This document shows positions 15,586 through 23,268 of a DNA stretch of 53,555 nucleotides, piece by piece. The notes under the pieces are model-generated. The model saw only the letters and a program-made list of their open reading frames with translations, ran no database searches and was not told the origin of the DNA. Position 1 is the stretch's first letter. Each line of letters opens with the position of its first letter. The stretch is from a virus, in the IMG/VR virus record IMGVR_UViG_3300010935_000132, positions 1 through 53,555 of that record, one strand, 5' to 3'. The position numbers and the translations under genes are program-made.

Positions 15586-15770
15586 TTAGCCTTCCATGTT
15601 TAAGTTAAGTTTTCTCATATAAGAAATAAAGGTTAGATATGATTTAGTATTATTATCATAAGTAAGCCTAAGCTGACCTTTACTTTTATGAGAAATAGCT
15701 TTCCAAGTAAGCAAATCTGCTTTTTACCTACATACACACGCCTCAACATCTTTGACTGTTTACCGTTCAT
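15586..15770 (-). pseudogene. Frameshifted small gene (61 aa if corrected)
   Basis: ATG 15770 overlaps the uvsY stop (TAATG) and starts MNGKQSKMLRRVYVGKK. The protein-like continuation ADLLTWKAISHKSK...MRKLNLNMEG is in the -1 frame and ends exactly 1 nt before the next ATG. The switch lies at T-AAA-AAG (15719-15725 region). One extra A (six instead of five) restores a continuous 61-aa frame. It could be a sequencing slip, a true mutation, or -1 frameshifting at AAAAAG. Confidence 0.55.
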
Positions 15771-16180
15771 TAAAAACACCCTGATTGAAATTTGCGCCAA
15801 TCCACAGCATTCTTGATTAAATAACTACGCTGTTCAATCATCTTCATAACCTTTTCAGTGTACTCCAATGTTTCACGGTAATACACCAATATCTTCAACT
15901 TCGCACCAATGTCTTCATCACCCTCAATCAAAAGGTTTATTTCAGATGCATTTTTAGGGATAATATGATAGTCATTACGATAGTAATAATACTTATCAGA
16001 ATACAACTTCTTATACTCAAGGTCATGCTTCTCATATACCAATTTTATGTCTGTAAAAATACCAAGAAATTTATGGTATATCATAGGAGTAACCATAGCT
16101 GCAGAATCTAACTTATCAGGGTCAATATATAAATCACGTTCAGCACGCTTCATAATATCTTCAAGTTTGTGTGTAGCCAT
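15770..16180 (-). CDS. uvsY: UvsY recombination mediator
   Basis: The protein (136 aa from 16180) matches the T4 UvsY layout: KLEDIMKRAERDLYIDPDKL at the N-terminus, a Tyr/Lys-rich DNA-binding middle and VDWRKFQSG near the C-terminus. UvsY loads the UvsX recombinase on single-stranded DNA coated with gp32. The start at 16180 (MATHKLED) is preferred because the family starts just before KLED. ATG 16207 is a possible longer start. Confidence 0.85.
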   Translation of the reverse strand: MATHKLEDIMKRAERDLYIDPDKLDSAAMVTPMIYHKFLGIFTDIKLVYEKHDLEYKKLYSDKYYYYRNDYHIIPKNASEINLLIEGDEDIGAKLKILVYYRETLEYTEKVMKMIEQRSYLIKNAVDWRKFQSGCF

Positions 16181-16182
16181 CT

Positions 16183-16233
16183 TTATTCTTTCTCCGTACC
16201 TGTCCATGTTCGTTTACATTGTCTACATTTCAT
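16183..16233 (-). CDS. Micro-ORF with a CxxC pair (16 aa)
   Basis: MKCRQCKRTWTGTEKE lies between the 39-aa membrane ORF and uvsY and ends just before the uvsY ATG. The CxxC and Trp resemble one half of a zinc knuckle found in other very short phage proteins. It has no strong SD. Coding is uncertain. Confidence 0.3.
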   Translation of the reverse strand: MKCRQCKRTWTGTEKE

Positions 16234-16239
16234 CAATGG

Positions 16240-16359
16240 TCATACCAATACACTACACAGAACCAACAAGACAGCAACATCAAAAATAGCAATATAATGA
16301 TAATCAGTACCTCTATAAGAAAAGTATCGGTCACCTAGCCATACAATTAATGTGAACAT
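16240..16359 (-). CDS. Small membrane protein (39 aa)
   Basis: MFTLIVWLGDRYFS is followed by a C-terminal hydrophobic helix (YIAIFDVAVLLVLCSVLV), with one predicted transmembrane segment. It starts 1 nt after the stop of the 75-aa gene upstream, so coupling is likely. Function unknown. Confidence 0.5.
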   Translation of the reverse strand: MFTLIVWLGDRYFSYRGTDYHYIAIFDVAVLLVLCSVLV

Positions 16360-16360
16360 A

Positions 16361-16588
16361 TTAACTCAATAGACCCTTTAGATTATCTAACTCACCTGCA
16401 GCCATCATAGTAGCCATAACAGCTTTCATCTGTGAACGTTGTGCACGCTGTTCAGGTGTCATTGCAGCTAGTCTTGCTTCCTCTTGCTCTTTACGCAGCT
16501 TAACCATGGCTACATGACGTTCCTCATTAACAATAATAGCCTTAGCCTTACGTTCTTCATATGTTCCGCGTGCATTTGCTTGACCCAT
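16361..16588 (-). CDS. Small charged helical protein (75 aa)
   Basis: MGQANARGTYEERKAKAI leads into a long predicted helix (VKLRKEQEEARLAAMTPEQRAQR) and a Met/Ala-rich C-terminus. AGGAG lies 10 nt before the ATG. Its leader contains a 22-bp perfect inverted repeat (16610-16702). No family function is known to me. Confidence 0.75.
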   Translation of the reverse strand: MGQANARGTYEERKAKAIIVNEERHVAMVKLRKEQEEARLAAMTPEQRAQRSQMKAVMATMMAAGELDNLKGLLS

Positions 16589-16609
16589 CTTAATATTCTC
16601 CTATTGTTG

Positions 16610-16702
16610 ATTCTTACTGATGATGACTAGGTGGTGACAAAGCAATTCAGCTAGATAGGAGACAGTTACTAAAAAAGCTTCCTAGTCATCATCAGTAAGA
16701 AT
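16610..16702. repeat. Perfect 22-bp inverted repeat with 49-nt loop
   Basis: ATTCTTACTGATGATGACTA plus GG (16610-16631) is perfectly complementary to 16681-16702. In minus-strand RNA it forms a very stable hairpin in the leader of the 16361-16588 gene, ending about 22 nt before its start codon. Confidence 0.85.
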
Positions 16703-16730
16703 GCTAGGTGACAATTTTTGTCACCTAGCA
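16702..16730. repeat. Perfect 12-bp hairpin (bidirectional terminator candidate)
   Basis: TGCTAGGTGACA pairs with TGTCACCTAGCA around ATTTT. It abuts the 22-bp repeat and follows the stop of the SPFH gene. There is no real U-run on either side, so it may be an RNA processing or stability element rather than a terminator. Confidence 0.6.
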
Positions 16731-16744
16731 ACACACTTATTTAT

Positions 16745-17614
16745 TTACTTCTGATACATTCGCATCTGTGCGCCAGAAGAATTGACAGCACCATAAGGAA
16801 TGAATACGGTAGTCACATCATTTTCGCTGATTGCATTAACCAAAGCTTCTTGTACTTCCAATTCACGTAGCTTGAGCAATGCAGGTGTGACACCATCGCC
16901 AATCATTTTATTGTAATCACGAATACGCTTGGCTTCTTTCATCTTGATACGATAGTTACCATCTGCTACACGCTCTTTACCTTTCATCTTAGCTAGTTCA
17001 ACTAAAATATCAGCTTCAGCTTGTTTGATAGATAACTCACGTGATGCAGCACCCAAAATTGCAGCGTCAATAACATCAGGATAGTCCAATTTACCTAGAG
17101 CAACATTACTAATTGATAGTGGCGTAGGTTTAAATTCTTCAGTTATTTGATTATAGATATCACTTGAAATTTTCTTGAAGTTTTGCTGTACTTCATTGAT
17201 ATTATATTCAGTTAAAATTTCGCGTGCTACTTTATTAACAATCATCTTACCGTAGGTGTTATAGACCTGCATCAAAGTAATAAGTTGACCATCACCAGGT
17301 TTAATATCATTGAATACAGCATTAAGTGAGTTTGGCTGTGTACCCATACGTAGTTGGAAACGAATTTGCACACCAAGATTCATATCATCTTTCATACGAA
17401 TTGTAATTGGTTCGTTGATAGTCTGTGTTGTTGTATCAACCAATACTAAATGACCAAACATACCCGTATTCACACGTGATGGTGGATACACTTCAGGTTG
17501 GAAACCACCACGGTCTAGAACCTTTCCTTTTGCACCCTGTGGAACAGTTTCATGACCACAACCAGTCAACCCCAATAAAATTACTACCATGATAGGCAAA
17601 ATATACTTATTCAT
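16745..17614 (-). CDS. SPFH/prohibitin-like lipoprotein (289 aa)
   Basis: Residues 1-19 form a lipoprotein signal (hydrophobic run then LTGC, Cys19). A prohibitin/Band-7-like domain follows: QGAKGKVLDRGGFQPEVYPPSR, VDTTTQTINEPITIRMKDD, a regular beta-region and an SISNVALGKLDYPDVIDAAI segment. It ends in a long helical, KE-rich stretch (AEADILVELAKMKGKERV). SPFH proteins form ring-like membrane scaffolds. A phage-encoded lipidated version could guard or remodel the host envelope, for example against lysis or superinfection. It overlaps by 4 nt with a membrane protein gene upstream, its likely partner. Confidence 0.8.
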   Translation of the reverse strand: MNKYILPIMVVILLGLTGCGHETVPQGAKGKVLDRGGFQPEVYPPSRVNTGMFGHLVLVDTTTQTINEPITIRMKDDMNLGVQIRFQLRMGTQPNSLNAVFNDIKPGDGQLITLMQVYNTYGKMIVNKVAREILTEYNINEVQQNFKKISSDIYNQITEEFKPTPLSISNVALGKLDYPDVIDAAILGAASRELSIKQAEADILVELAKMKGKERVADGNYRIKMKEAKRIRDYNKMIGDGVTPALLKLRELEVQEALVNAISENDVTTVFIPYGAVNSSGAQMRMYQK

Positions 17615-17958
17615 TTGTTTAATTCCTCTTCTATTTTTTTATTTTTTGCATCATATTTTGCGTCTGAGATTGCAAGACGTTCTTCCAAATTAAGAACCTT
17701 TCGTTGTACAGGTACATTCAATTCTTCTGACTGTGATTCATATTTACTAGATTGATATTGCTCTTGGTAAACATGATATGATGTGCTGTTTGTGCCATCA
17801 ATTTTTAGTGGTGACATGATGTATAAAATAGTCATGATTGTAATGTACGCGCCTGCTATTTTATAATGCTTATTCTTAAGCAGTAAATAAGCGGCGTATA
17901 GTGCAGATGCAATTGCCACCAGTTTTAAGATTGGGTAGTATGCTACCATAAAATCCAT
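17611..17958 (-). CDS. Membrane protein with two TM segments (115 aa), partner of the SPFH lipoprotein
   Basis: Two hydrophobic helices at about residues 8-26 and 32-50 are followed by a polar region and a coiled-coil-like tail (LNLEERLAISDAKYDAKNKKIEEELNK). AGGAG lies 9 nt before the ATG. Its stop overlaps the start of the SPFH gene, which argues for joint production and a shared envelope function. No family recognised. Confidence 0.75.
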   Translation of the reverse strand: MDFMVAYYPILKLVAIASALYAAYLLLKNKHYKIAGAYITIMTILYIMSPLKIDGTNSTSYHVYQEQYQSSKYESQSEELNVPVQRKVLNLEERLAISDAKYDAKNKKIEEELNK

Positions 17959-18076
17959 ATTGTTATTTCTCCTAATATTGAGACAGCAATAATGCTGTAT
18001 CTTTTTCTTCTCTTGATACTAAACCAAGTGACTCACTTTCACTATAACTTTGTCGTACTATTCTCCGTTCAATATT

Positions 18077-18406
18077 TTATTTGTTGATGTCCAACATGAT
18101 ACGCTCTACAAACATTTCTCTAAAAGTTTCCCAGGGTACTGAAACACAAGGGATACGACAAAAATCAGCAAGTGAGGTTATAAATGATACACCATCTTTT
18201 GTTAGTTCTTCGCTTGAGGTTAGATAAGATACTTGCATATCACCATTCCAATGCTCAGGAACTTCACGTGAATATGCATTAGGAAAGTTACCAAACTGCT
18301 TGCCACACTCATTAAAGAATCTAGCTTGCTGATGGTCATCCATATCACAAAACACGGTAGCAATCTGTTCAGGTGTTAGGTCTACAGCCATACTAAATTG
18401 GGTCAT
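18077..18406 (-). CDS. Hypothetical protein (109 aa)
   Basis: MTQFSMAVDLTPEQIATVFCDMDDHQQARFF... reads as a helical protein with a C-terminal VERIMLDINK. GAAGGA lies 9 nt before ATG 18406. The frame is open for 48 codons upstream (to 18550) without a stop and looks protein-like. The present gene may therefore be the back half of a longer one whose start was shifted by a GAAC duplication at 18545-18552. Function unknown. Confidence 0.7.
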   Translation of the reverse strand: MTQFSMAVDLTPEQIATVFCDMDDHQQARFFNECGKQFGNFPNAYSREVPEHWNGDMQVSYLTSSEELTKDGVSFITSLADFCRIPCVSVPWETFREMFVERIMLDINK

Positions 18407-18597
18407 GTTGTTATTTCCTTCTCTTGATTTTCGTTGGTCAATTCGAGTGAACTGTTTAGCTTTAATCTTATGCCTATCATCACGATGATATGGGTTGATG
18501 GCTCTTCCAATGTTCTCTAAATTATTCCATTGGCTAGCGTACTTGTTCGTTCATAATGATAATCTCCGTTCAATGTTTTGTGTAGCTGATATGGAGA

Positions 18598-18625
18598 ACT
18601 ATAAGACCAAGAAAACTAATTGCAA
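18598..18625 (-). promoter_or_regulatory. Early sigma70-type promoter
   Basis: Minus strand TTGCAA (18620-18625), 16-nt spacer, TATAGT (18598-18603). The downstream leader has ATTGAACGGAGATTATC before ATG 18554, which now opens only a 6-codon frame. The promoter belongs to the 18077-18550 gene region. Confidence 0.7.
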
Positions 18626-18635
18626 GTTTTTATTT

Positions 18636-18980
18636 TCAATCCTCAAAAAGCATATCCAAATCTATAACAGGTGTTTCATAATTCCTTCTTGGTAACCCAC
18701 ATAAATCATCCATCGCGTTTATAGACCTGATGGTGCTATTCAATTGTGTCCTTAGTATCACTAAACGCCTCATACGCCTAGCTAGGTAGGACTTTCGTGC
18801 CTCATCTATAGTTGGATAACAAAACCGCTTCTTAGACGTATTAGAAACCCATTTAGTCGACATACCATATGTATCATATACCCATACACCTTTTGGTGTG
18901 CTCTTGATATATCTACATTTGACCAAAGCAGGCATATAACTACTATTCGTGATGTATCGGTAATATAATGTATCGCTCAT
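18636..18980 (-). CDS. Hypothetical basic protein (114 aa)
   Basis: The start at 18980 (MSDTLYYRYI) is chosen because AAGGA lies 9 nt upstream and the ATG overlaps the gp39 stop. The protein is rich in Arg and Tyr (RKSYLARRMRRLVILRTQL) and may bind nucleic acid. It is co-transcribed with topoisomerase gp39. Function unknown. Confidence 0.7.
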   Translation of the reverse strand: MSDTLYYRYITNSSYMPALVKCRYIKSTPKGVWVYDTYGMSTKWVSNTSKKRFCYPTIDEARKSYLARRMRRLVILRTQLNSTIRSINAMDDLCGLPRRNYETPVIDLDMLFED

Positions 18981-20797
18981 ATTAACCAATCCTTGCGTAG
19001 TTCTGCAGACTTTCCATACACCACTTCAAGCATATGTGCAGCGTCAACATCTAAATCAACCACTAATGATTTTGGACTATGGATTAGTAACGAATATTCT
19101 TCTTTATCCATGCTACCTAACCCTTTGTAATATTTTGTAGTCCAACCTTCTAGCTTTCCTTGGTCTGCTTCATATTCATCCAAATGATAGTACCGTTTTA
19201 CCTTAGTACCCTTTCGTGCAATAATGATAGGTGCAAGGATGATAGAAATCTTACCTGACTTGTACATTTCTGGCCAGTAATAGAATAAGTTAGTAAGTAG
19301 ACCCTGAATAGATGCACCATCAGTGTCGGCATCAGTCATGATAGCAATATGACCATAATTAAGGTTCTCAGCCAACTCACCAAACTTTAATCCCATAATG
19401 GATAGTATAGATGCTACTTCTACATTCTTAACGATATCAACAGGCTTACAGTCGCGTACATTCATAGGCTTACCCTTTAATGGGAATGCACCATGGATAT
19501 CACGATTACATACAGATAGGAAATGTGATAGTGCTGATGCACCTTCAACCAAGAATAAAGTACACCTTTGACGCATCTTATGGTTAGCATGGATGTAGCT
19601 ATCAACAACCTTTGATTTTTGCTTCTTTTGCTCACGGCGTAATTCAAGCAAATCATCTTTACGCTCTTTAGCTGCAATCCAATCTAAAATAGTTTGAATA
19701 ATACTTGATGAGCATAGTTCACTTACACAAGATTTTGACACCTCATAAAGATGAGTCTTGTAGTCGCTAGGTAAGGTTACCAAGTTGTCTTTGGTCTGTG
19801 AATCATACCTTGGGTTGATAATCGTAGCATCAATAAACAGCATCAGTTGATTCTTGATGTCAGAAGGCTTTACATCGACCTTATGCTTAGTTTTTAGGTA
19901 ATCGCGTACACTTTGTATAATCTGTTTCAAAACATACTCTACATGCGTACCACCCACCTTAGATGCTGTACCATTGACGAATGAAACATGTTCAAAGCCA
20001 TATACTGAAGGTGCAATGGTAATATTCCAATCTTTTTGATTATCAACTATGGTATCTTGATGAACATACATTGTAGCGTAATCAGAAAATGACTTATATG
20101 AAATCTTAGTTCCATTGTATGAAATCTTAAGCTTTGGATTACACGCAGCAAGTTCATGCATACGTTTTTCTATCAGCAACATGGTATCATCTGATAATAC
20201 AGTACCAAGACGCTCATAATCAGGCAACCAAGATACACTGGTAAAATGTTTTCCTGATAACATTATGGTTGGTTCATGCTTAATGGATAGGTTATTTTCG
20301 TATAGGATAGAGAAGAATTTCTCACCATCTGCTGTTTCAACTCTGAACATTGTACTGAAAATATTAACCAAGCTAGAGCCTTCGCCATTTTGACCTGCTA
20401 AGGCTTGCTCTTCATCATCATCAAAATTACTACCTGAACGCAATTCACCGAAAATCATATCAGGAATCCATATATGGTGCTCATCATGCATCTGTACAGG
20501 TATTCCACCATTATCTTCTACACGAAATTCACCACTAAGTTGATTGACGGTTACAGCAATAGAGTTTAATTTAGAGCCTTTACGTTTGGACTCATCTGCA
20601 GAATTGGTAACTACCTCATCAAACATCTTTAAAAGTGCAGGATTGTAGTTCAATGACTTGATGATAAATTGGTTATCTTCTTTTGATAATATGTAGTCAT
20701 CTGATGTTTGGTCTACACATGCTCCAAGATATCTAGCAGGTCTTTTCAAGCAATGTTCTATATCCGTTAATTTGGTGTATTTCTTCGATGCATTCAT
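18977..20797 (-). CDS. 39: DNA topoisomerase II large subunit (T4 gp39/gp60-like, GyrB type)
   Basis: At 606 aa the protein is a complete ATPase plus Toprim subunit. It has a GHKL ATP-binding region (DEVVTNSADE, VEDNGGIPV, GQNGEGSSLVNIFS), a transducer domain and a Toprim core (LFLVEGASALSHF; later IMTDADTDGASI). The end matches gp60 (KYYKGLGSMD). In T4 this polypeptide is split into gp39 and gp60; here it is one chain. Together with gp52 (1189-2526) it forms the phage type II topoisomerase. Confidence 0.96.
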   Translation of the reverse strand: MNASKKYTKLTDIEHCLKRPARYLGACVDQTSDDYILSKEDNQFIIKSLNYNPALLKMFDEVVTNSADESKRKGSKLNSIAVTVNQLSGEFRVEDNGGIPVQMHDEHHIWIPDMIFGELRSGSNFDDDEEQALAGQNGEGSSLVNIFSTMFRVETADGEKFFSILYENNLSIKHEPTIMLSGKHFTSVSWLPDYERLGTVLSDDTMLLIEKRMHELAACNPKLKISYNGTKISYKSFSDYATMYVHQDTIVDNQKDWNITIAPSVYGFEHVSFVNGTASKVGGTHVEYVLKQIIQSVRDYLKTKHKVDVKPSDIKNQLMLFIDATIINPRYDSQTKDNLVTLPSDYKTHLYEVSKSCVSELCSSSIIQTILDWIAAKERKDDLLELRREQKKQKSKVVDSYIHANHKMRQRCTLFLVEGASALSHFLSVCNRDIHGAFPLKGKPMNVRDCKPVDIVKNVEVASILSIMGLKFGELAENLNYGHIAIMTDADTDGASIQGLLTNLFYYWPEMYKSGKISIILAPIIIARKGTKVKRYYHLDEYEADQGKLEGWTTKYYKGLGSMDKEEYSLLIHSPKSLVVDLDVDAAHMLEVVYGKSAELRKDWLI

Positions 20798-20798
20798 A

Positions 20799-20999
20799 CT
20801 ATGCGACTCTATAAGGGTTAATTTTAGTTATGGAAATACTCAAGGTGTGTTTTGGCATACCATATCGAGTCATACGCATAGTTCTATTAACAGCCATTTC
20901 AGCACCTTCAAGTGTATCAGGATGCCTAGATGAAATTAATTTAATTGGTTGTTTTGTTGCAGGACAAATTACTTCGCATACTACATATAATTTTGACAT
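20799..20999 (-). CDS. Small early protein (66 aa)
   Basis: MSKLYVVCEVICPATKQPIKL and a C-terminal SISITKINPYRVA suggest a small beta-rich fold. It has its own early promoter (21031-21058) and an ATTGAACGGAGATT leader. The stop TAG is followed 1 nt later by the gp39 ATG, so it probably leads the topoisomerase operon. Function unknown. Confidence 0.75.
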   Translation of the reverse strand: MSKLYVVCEVICPATKQPIKLISSRHPDTLEGAEMAVNRTMRMTRYGMPKHTLSISITKINPYRVA

Positions 21000-21030
21000 A
21001 GTGTTTTTAATCTCCGTTCAATTTAGCCGT

Positions 21031-21058
21031 ATTATGATACCTCTAAAATAATATGCAA
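21031..21058 (-). promoter_or_regulatory. Early sigma70-type promoter
   Basis: Minus strand TTGCAT (21053-21058), 16-nt spacer, CATAAT (21031-21036), upstream of the 66-aa gene and gp39. Confidence 0.65.
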
Positions 21059-21088
21059 GCTTTATTTTAGAGGCATCAAATCAAGGGT

Positions 21089-21655
21089 TTATTTTGCTAG
21101 ACGTTTAATCTCTTTAACATCATCAGGTCGACGTTTCATGAAATCACCATTAACCAATTCTTCAATGTCAATGTTGCTCATTCCTGTCTGTGTGTATTGG
21201 AGAGACTTTTTCTTACCGCCAACTTCAAGACGCATTAACTGATTACCATTGGTATCACGCGAAAGACCGATAATACCTATACCATCACCTAAGTCAGCCA
21301 CAGATTTCAAGGTTTTCATCTTACCCTTCATTGACCAACCTTTAGCTTCGTTGATAATTGCATTTCCTGCTTCAATAGCTTCTTCCAAAGAACTATAAAC
21401 GCCATTCTTAACATCTAATAAAAATGCATCAGCCGCTTTCTGCATACTTAGACTACCTGATGGGTTATACTTAGTGAAGAACCAATCTGATGTATCAGGA
21501 TGAATACCTTTAATTGCTTGCGCCTTACTAAAAAAATCAGACCCATTTTTCGATTTTTTAGCGACATCAACAAACTGTTTCATTTCTTTAGGGATTTTAG
21601 TTCCCTCATTAATAGAGCGTGCAGCTTCCTTAATAATTTCTAATCTTCTACTCAC
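21089..21655 (-). CDS. Hypothetical protein, probably late (188 aa)
   Basis: The gene starts with GTG 21655 behind AGGAG (8 nt). The N-terminal two thirds are helical and Lys-rich (EAARSINEGTKIPKEMKQFVDVAKKSKN). The C-terminal third has a beta-rich GLSRDTNGNQLMRLEVGGKKKSLQYTQTG segment. A late-like GATAAATA (21687-21694) lies 31 nt upstream. A structural or internal virion protein would fit this expression pattern; no family is recognised. Confidence 0.7.
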   Translation of the reverse strand: MSRRLEIIKEAARSINEGTKIPKEMKQFVDVAKKSKNGSDFFSKAQAIKGIHPDTSDWFFTKYNPSGSLSMQKAADAFLLDVKNGVYSSLEEAIEAGNAIINEAKGWSMKGKMKTLKSVADLGDGIGIIGLSRDTNGNQLMRLEVGGKKKSLQYTQTGMSNIDIEELVNGDFMKRRPDDVKEIKRLAK

Positions 21656-21686
21656 GATTTTATCTCCTATTTCAAATATTAGATAT

Positions 21687-21694
21687 TATTTATC
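21687..21694 (-). promoter_or_regulatory. Late-promoter-like element
   Basis: GATAAATA on the minus strand at the end of the HD hydrolase gene, with a normal leader (AGGAG) to the GTG start at 21655. One mismatch to TATAAATA. Confidence 0.5.
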
Positions 21695-22163
21695 TTCGTT
21701 CAAAGTTTTTTCTAGCCTTACCAAGCATAATATATGCTTTATGGTATTTTACCACACGTGCAATATCCTTATCTGACACAGTATCACTTTTTAGTCGTGT
21801 GATGCAAGAATTTTGATTCAAATCTATGCGCTTAACCCTAATAGTATCTAGATGCAAAGCAATACGTGGAATATACACAGTTAGATAGTCATCTTTAGGG
21901 TCATGGGTCAATACATCAAGAGCATTACACACACGTGAACTAAACCCTGCTACAAGAAGCTGTTCTATTGTCCATGAACTATCTTCAACAACATCATGCA
22001 TAACACCAATTGTAGCCAACTGAATATCATACATCAACTGATTCATGACGTGTAATGGGTGAAGGATGTATGGCTTACCACCCTTATCAAATTGACCCTT
22101 ATGTGCTTGGGTTGCAATTTCAATACCTAAAGCAAGTTGTTCATATTTACTTAATTTGGTCAT
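21690..22163 (-). CDS. HD-domain hydrolase, SpoT/Mesh1-like ((p)ppGpp hydrolase candidate)
   Basis: The pattern IATQAHKGQFDKGGKPYILHPLHV followed by ATIGVMHDVVEDSSWTIEQL and then RIDLNQNSCITRL matches the metal-binding HD hydrolase domain of SpoT/RelA and the stand-alone Mesh1-type hydrolases: His of AHKG, HP, HD-x2-ED, and a late N. The 157-aa length fits a single-domain enzyme. It may remove the alarmone (p)ppGpp to prevent a stringent shutdown during infection. The start at 22163 (MTKLSKYEQ) is chosen because GGAGG lies 5 nt upstream. Confidence 0.75.
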   Translation of the reverse strand: MTKLSKYEQLALGIEIATQAHKGQFDKGGKPYILHPLHVMNQLMYDIQLATIGVMHDVVEDSSWTIEQLLVAGFSSRVCNALDVLTHDPKDDYLTVYIPRIALHLDTIRVKRIDLNQNSCITRLKSDTVSDKDIARVVKYHKAYIMLGKARKNFERR

Positions 22164-22178
22164 ATTGACCTCCAAGTA

Positions 22179-22754
22179 TTAGTCAGATACCGTTAATCGG
22201 ATACAACCGATACAATGTTTGTCTGTTCTTTTGTTTACGTTTCCACAGGAAACTTCTTTAGACCAATCAGTTTCTTTATCACCTTCTTTTCGTAGAAGAT
22301 GCATAGGGTATGTATTATGACAAGCATACTCTGTTTGTGATTTCAGAATTTTACCTAAGCGACCTTCATCATCATCAAAACAACCAAACTTTACTGCATG
22401 TGGTTCAAGTGAGTTATTTTCGTTCAACATCCAATATTTTATACCAAATTGATAAGGGTTACTAATATGTAAACATCTAAGTTCTGCTATTGATAAATCT
22501 AAGATGCTTTCATTTTGTGTTAATGGGTTATGATGAAATCCTCTTACAGTTTTTAATATTATGTCGAACTCATCTTCATCAACAAAATCTTTAAAGGTTT
22601 CTGCCGTAGATAATAGACCAAGTTTCCAACGGTCTACCATATCAATCATCTCGTTTCGCATACCTTCATCAATAAAGGCATCACCTGAAAAGATTGCAGC
22701 ATCAATATTGTCTACTGCATCTTCAATATATTTTGGAAATTCTACGTCACTCAT
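22179..22754 (-). CDS. Hypothetical early protein with C-terminal Cys pair (191 aa)
   Basis: The start at 22754 (MSDVEFPKYI) follows a GAACGGAGAATAATGTT leader (9-nt spacing). The protein is acidic, with SIAELRCLHIS, FGCFDDDEGRLGKILKSQ and a C-terminal HCIGCIRLTV that could bind metal together with a preceding CGNVN. No family recognised. It leads the HD hydrolase gene (15 nt apart). Confidence 0.75.
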   Translation of the reverse strand: MSDVEFPKYIEDAVDNIDAAIFSGDAFIDEGMRNEMIDMVDRWKLGLLSTAETFKDFVDEDEFDIILKTVRGFHHNPLTQNESILDLSIAELRCLHISNPYQFGIKYWMLNENNSLEPHAVKFGCFDDDEGRLGKILKSQTEYACHNTYPMHLLRKEGDKETDWSKEVSCGNVNKRTDKHCIGCIRLTVSD

Positions 22755-22789
22755 AACATTATTCTCCGTTCGATGTTTCAATACAGCGA

Positions 22790-22818
22790 ATCTTACACTA
22801 GCGAAACACTCAATGCAA
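22790..22818 (-). promoter_or_regulatory. Early sigma70-type promoter
   Basis: Minus strand TTGCAT (22813-22818), 17-nt spacer, TAAGAT (22790-22795), upstream of the 22179-22754 gene. It lies inside the end of the 22793-23194 gene. Confidence 0.55.
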
Positions 22819-23194
22819 ACTTTTCTTTTGCTGATAGTTTTTCGTTGATAGAATCTAGCTGTAATTGGTGTGCTTTATCAGTCGTGTATATCTTCACGAC
22901 TTCCAAACCACTTTCTCGTAACTTAACCAATAATGCAGGTAGATATGTTATATCAGATTTAATCTTCATACCAATAGCACCATCAGGTATAGTATCTTCG
23001 TATACTGATATAAGATTACCAATACAATCTAGCATCACATTAGGCTTCGTCACGCGAAATGATAGCGTAGCCTTATTAATCCTACGCTCAGGTATAGCAG
23101 TTAGGTCAAATTGTTCTTCAACCTCACATAGCTTAGCCGTGGTGTAGTTATTGTTATACCATTCTTCAAAGGACACAAAGCCGTATGAGTTCAT
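22793..23194 (-). CDS. Hypothetical protein (133 aa)
   Basis: MNSYGFVSFEEWYNNNYTTAK opens a mixed alpha/beta protein with VMLDCIGNLISVYED and LPALLVKLRESGLEVVKIYTTDK. No catalytic motif is apparent and no family is recognised. It lies between gp41 and the early 191-aa gene. Confidence 0.75.
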   Translation of the reverse strand: MNSYGFVSFEEWYNNNYTTAKLCEVEEQFDLTAIPERRINKATLSFRVTKPNVMLDCIGNLISVYEDTIPDGAIGMKIKSDITYLPALLVKLRESGLEVVKIYTTDKAHQLQLDSINEKLSAKEKFALSVSLV

Positions 23195-23268
23195 TTTAAG
23201 TTATTCTCCATACCAACACATCTTTATTCGTTAAAAAGCTGTCTACGTGGACTACACGCTTCATAGCA

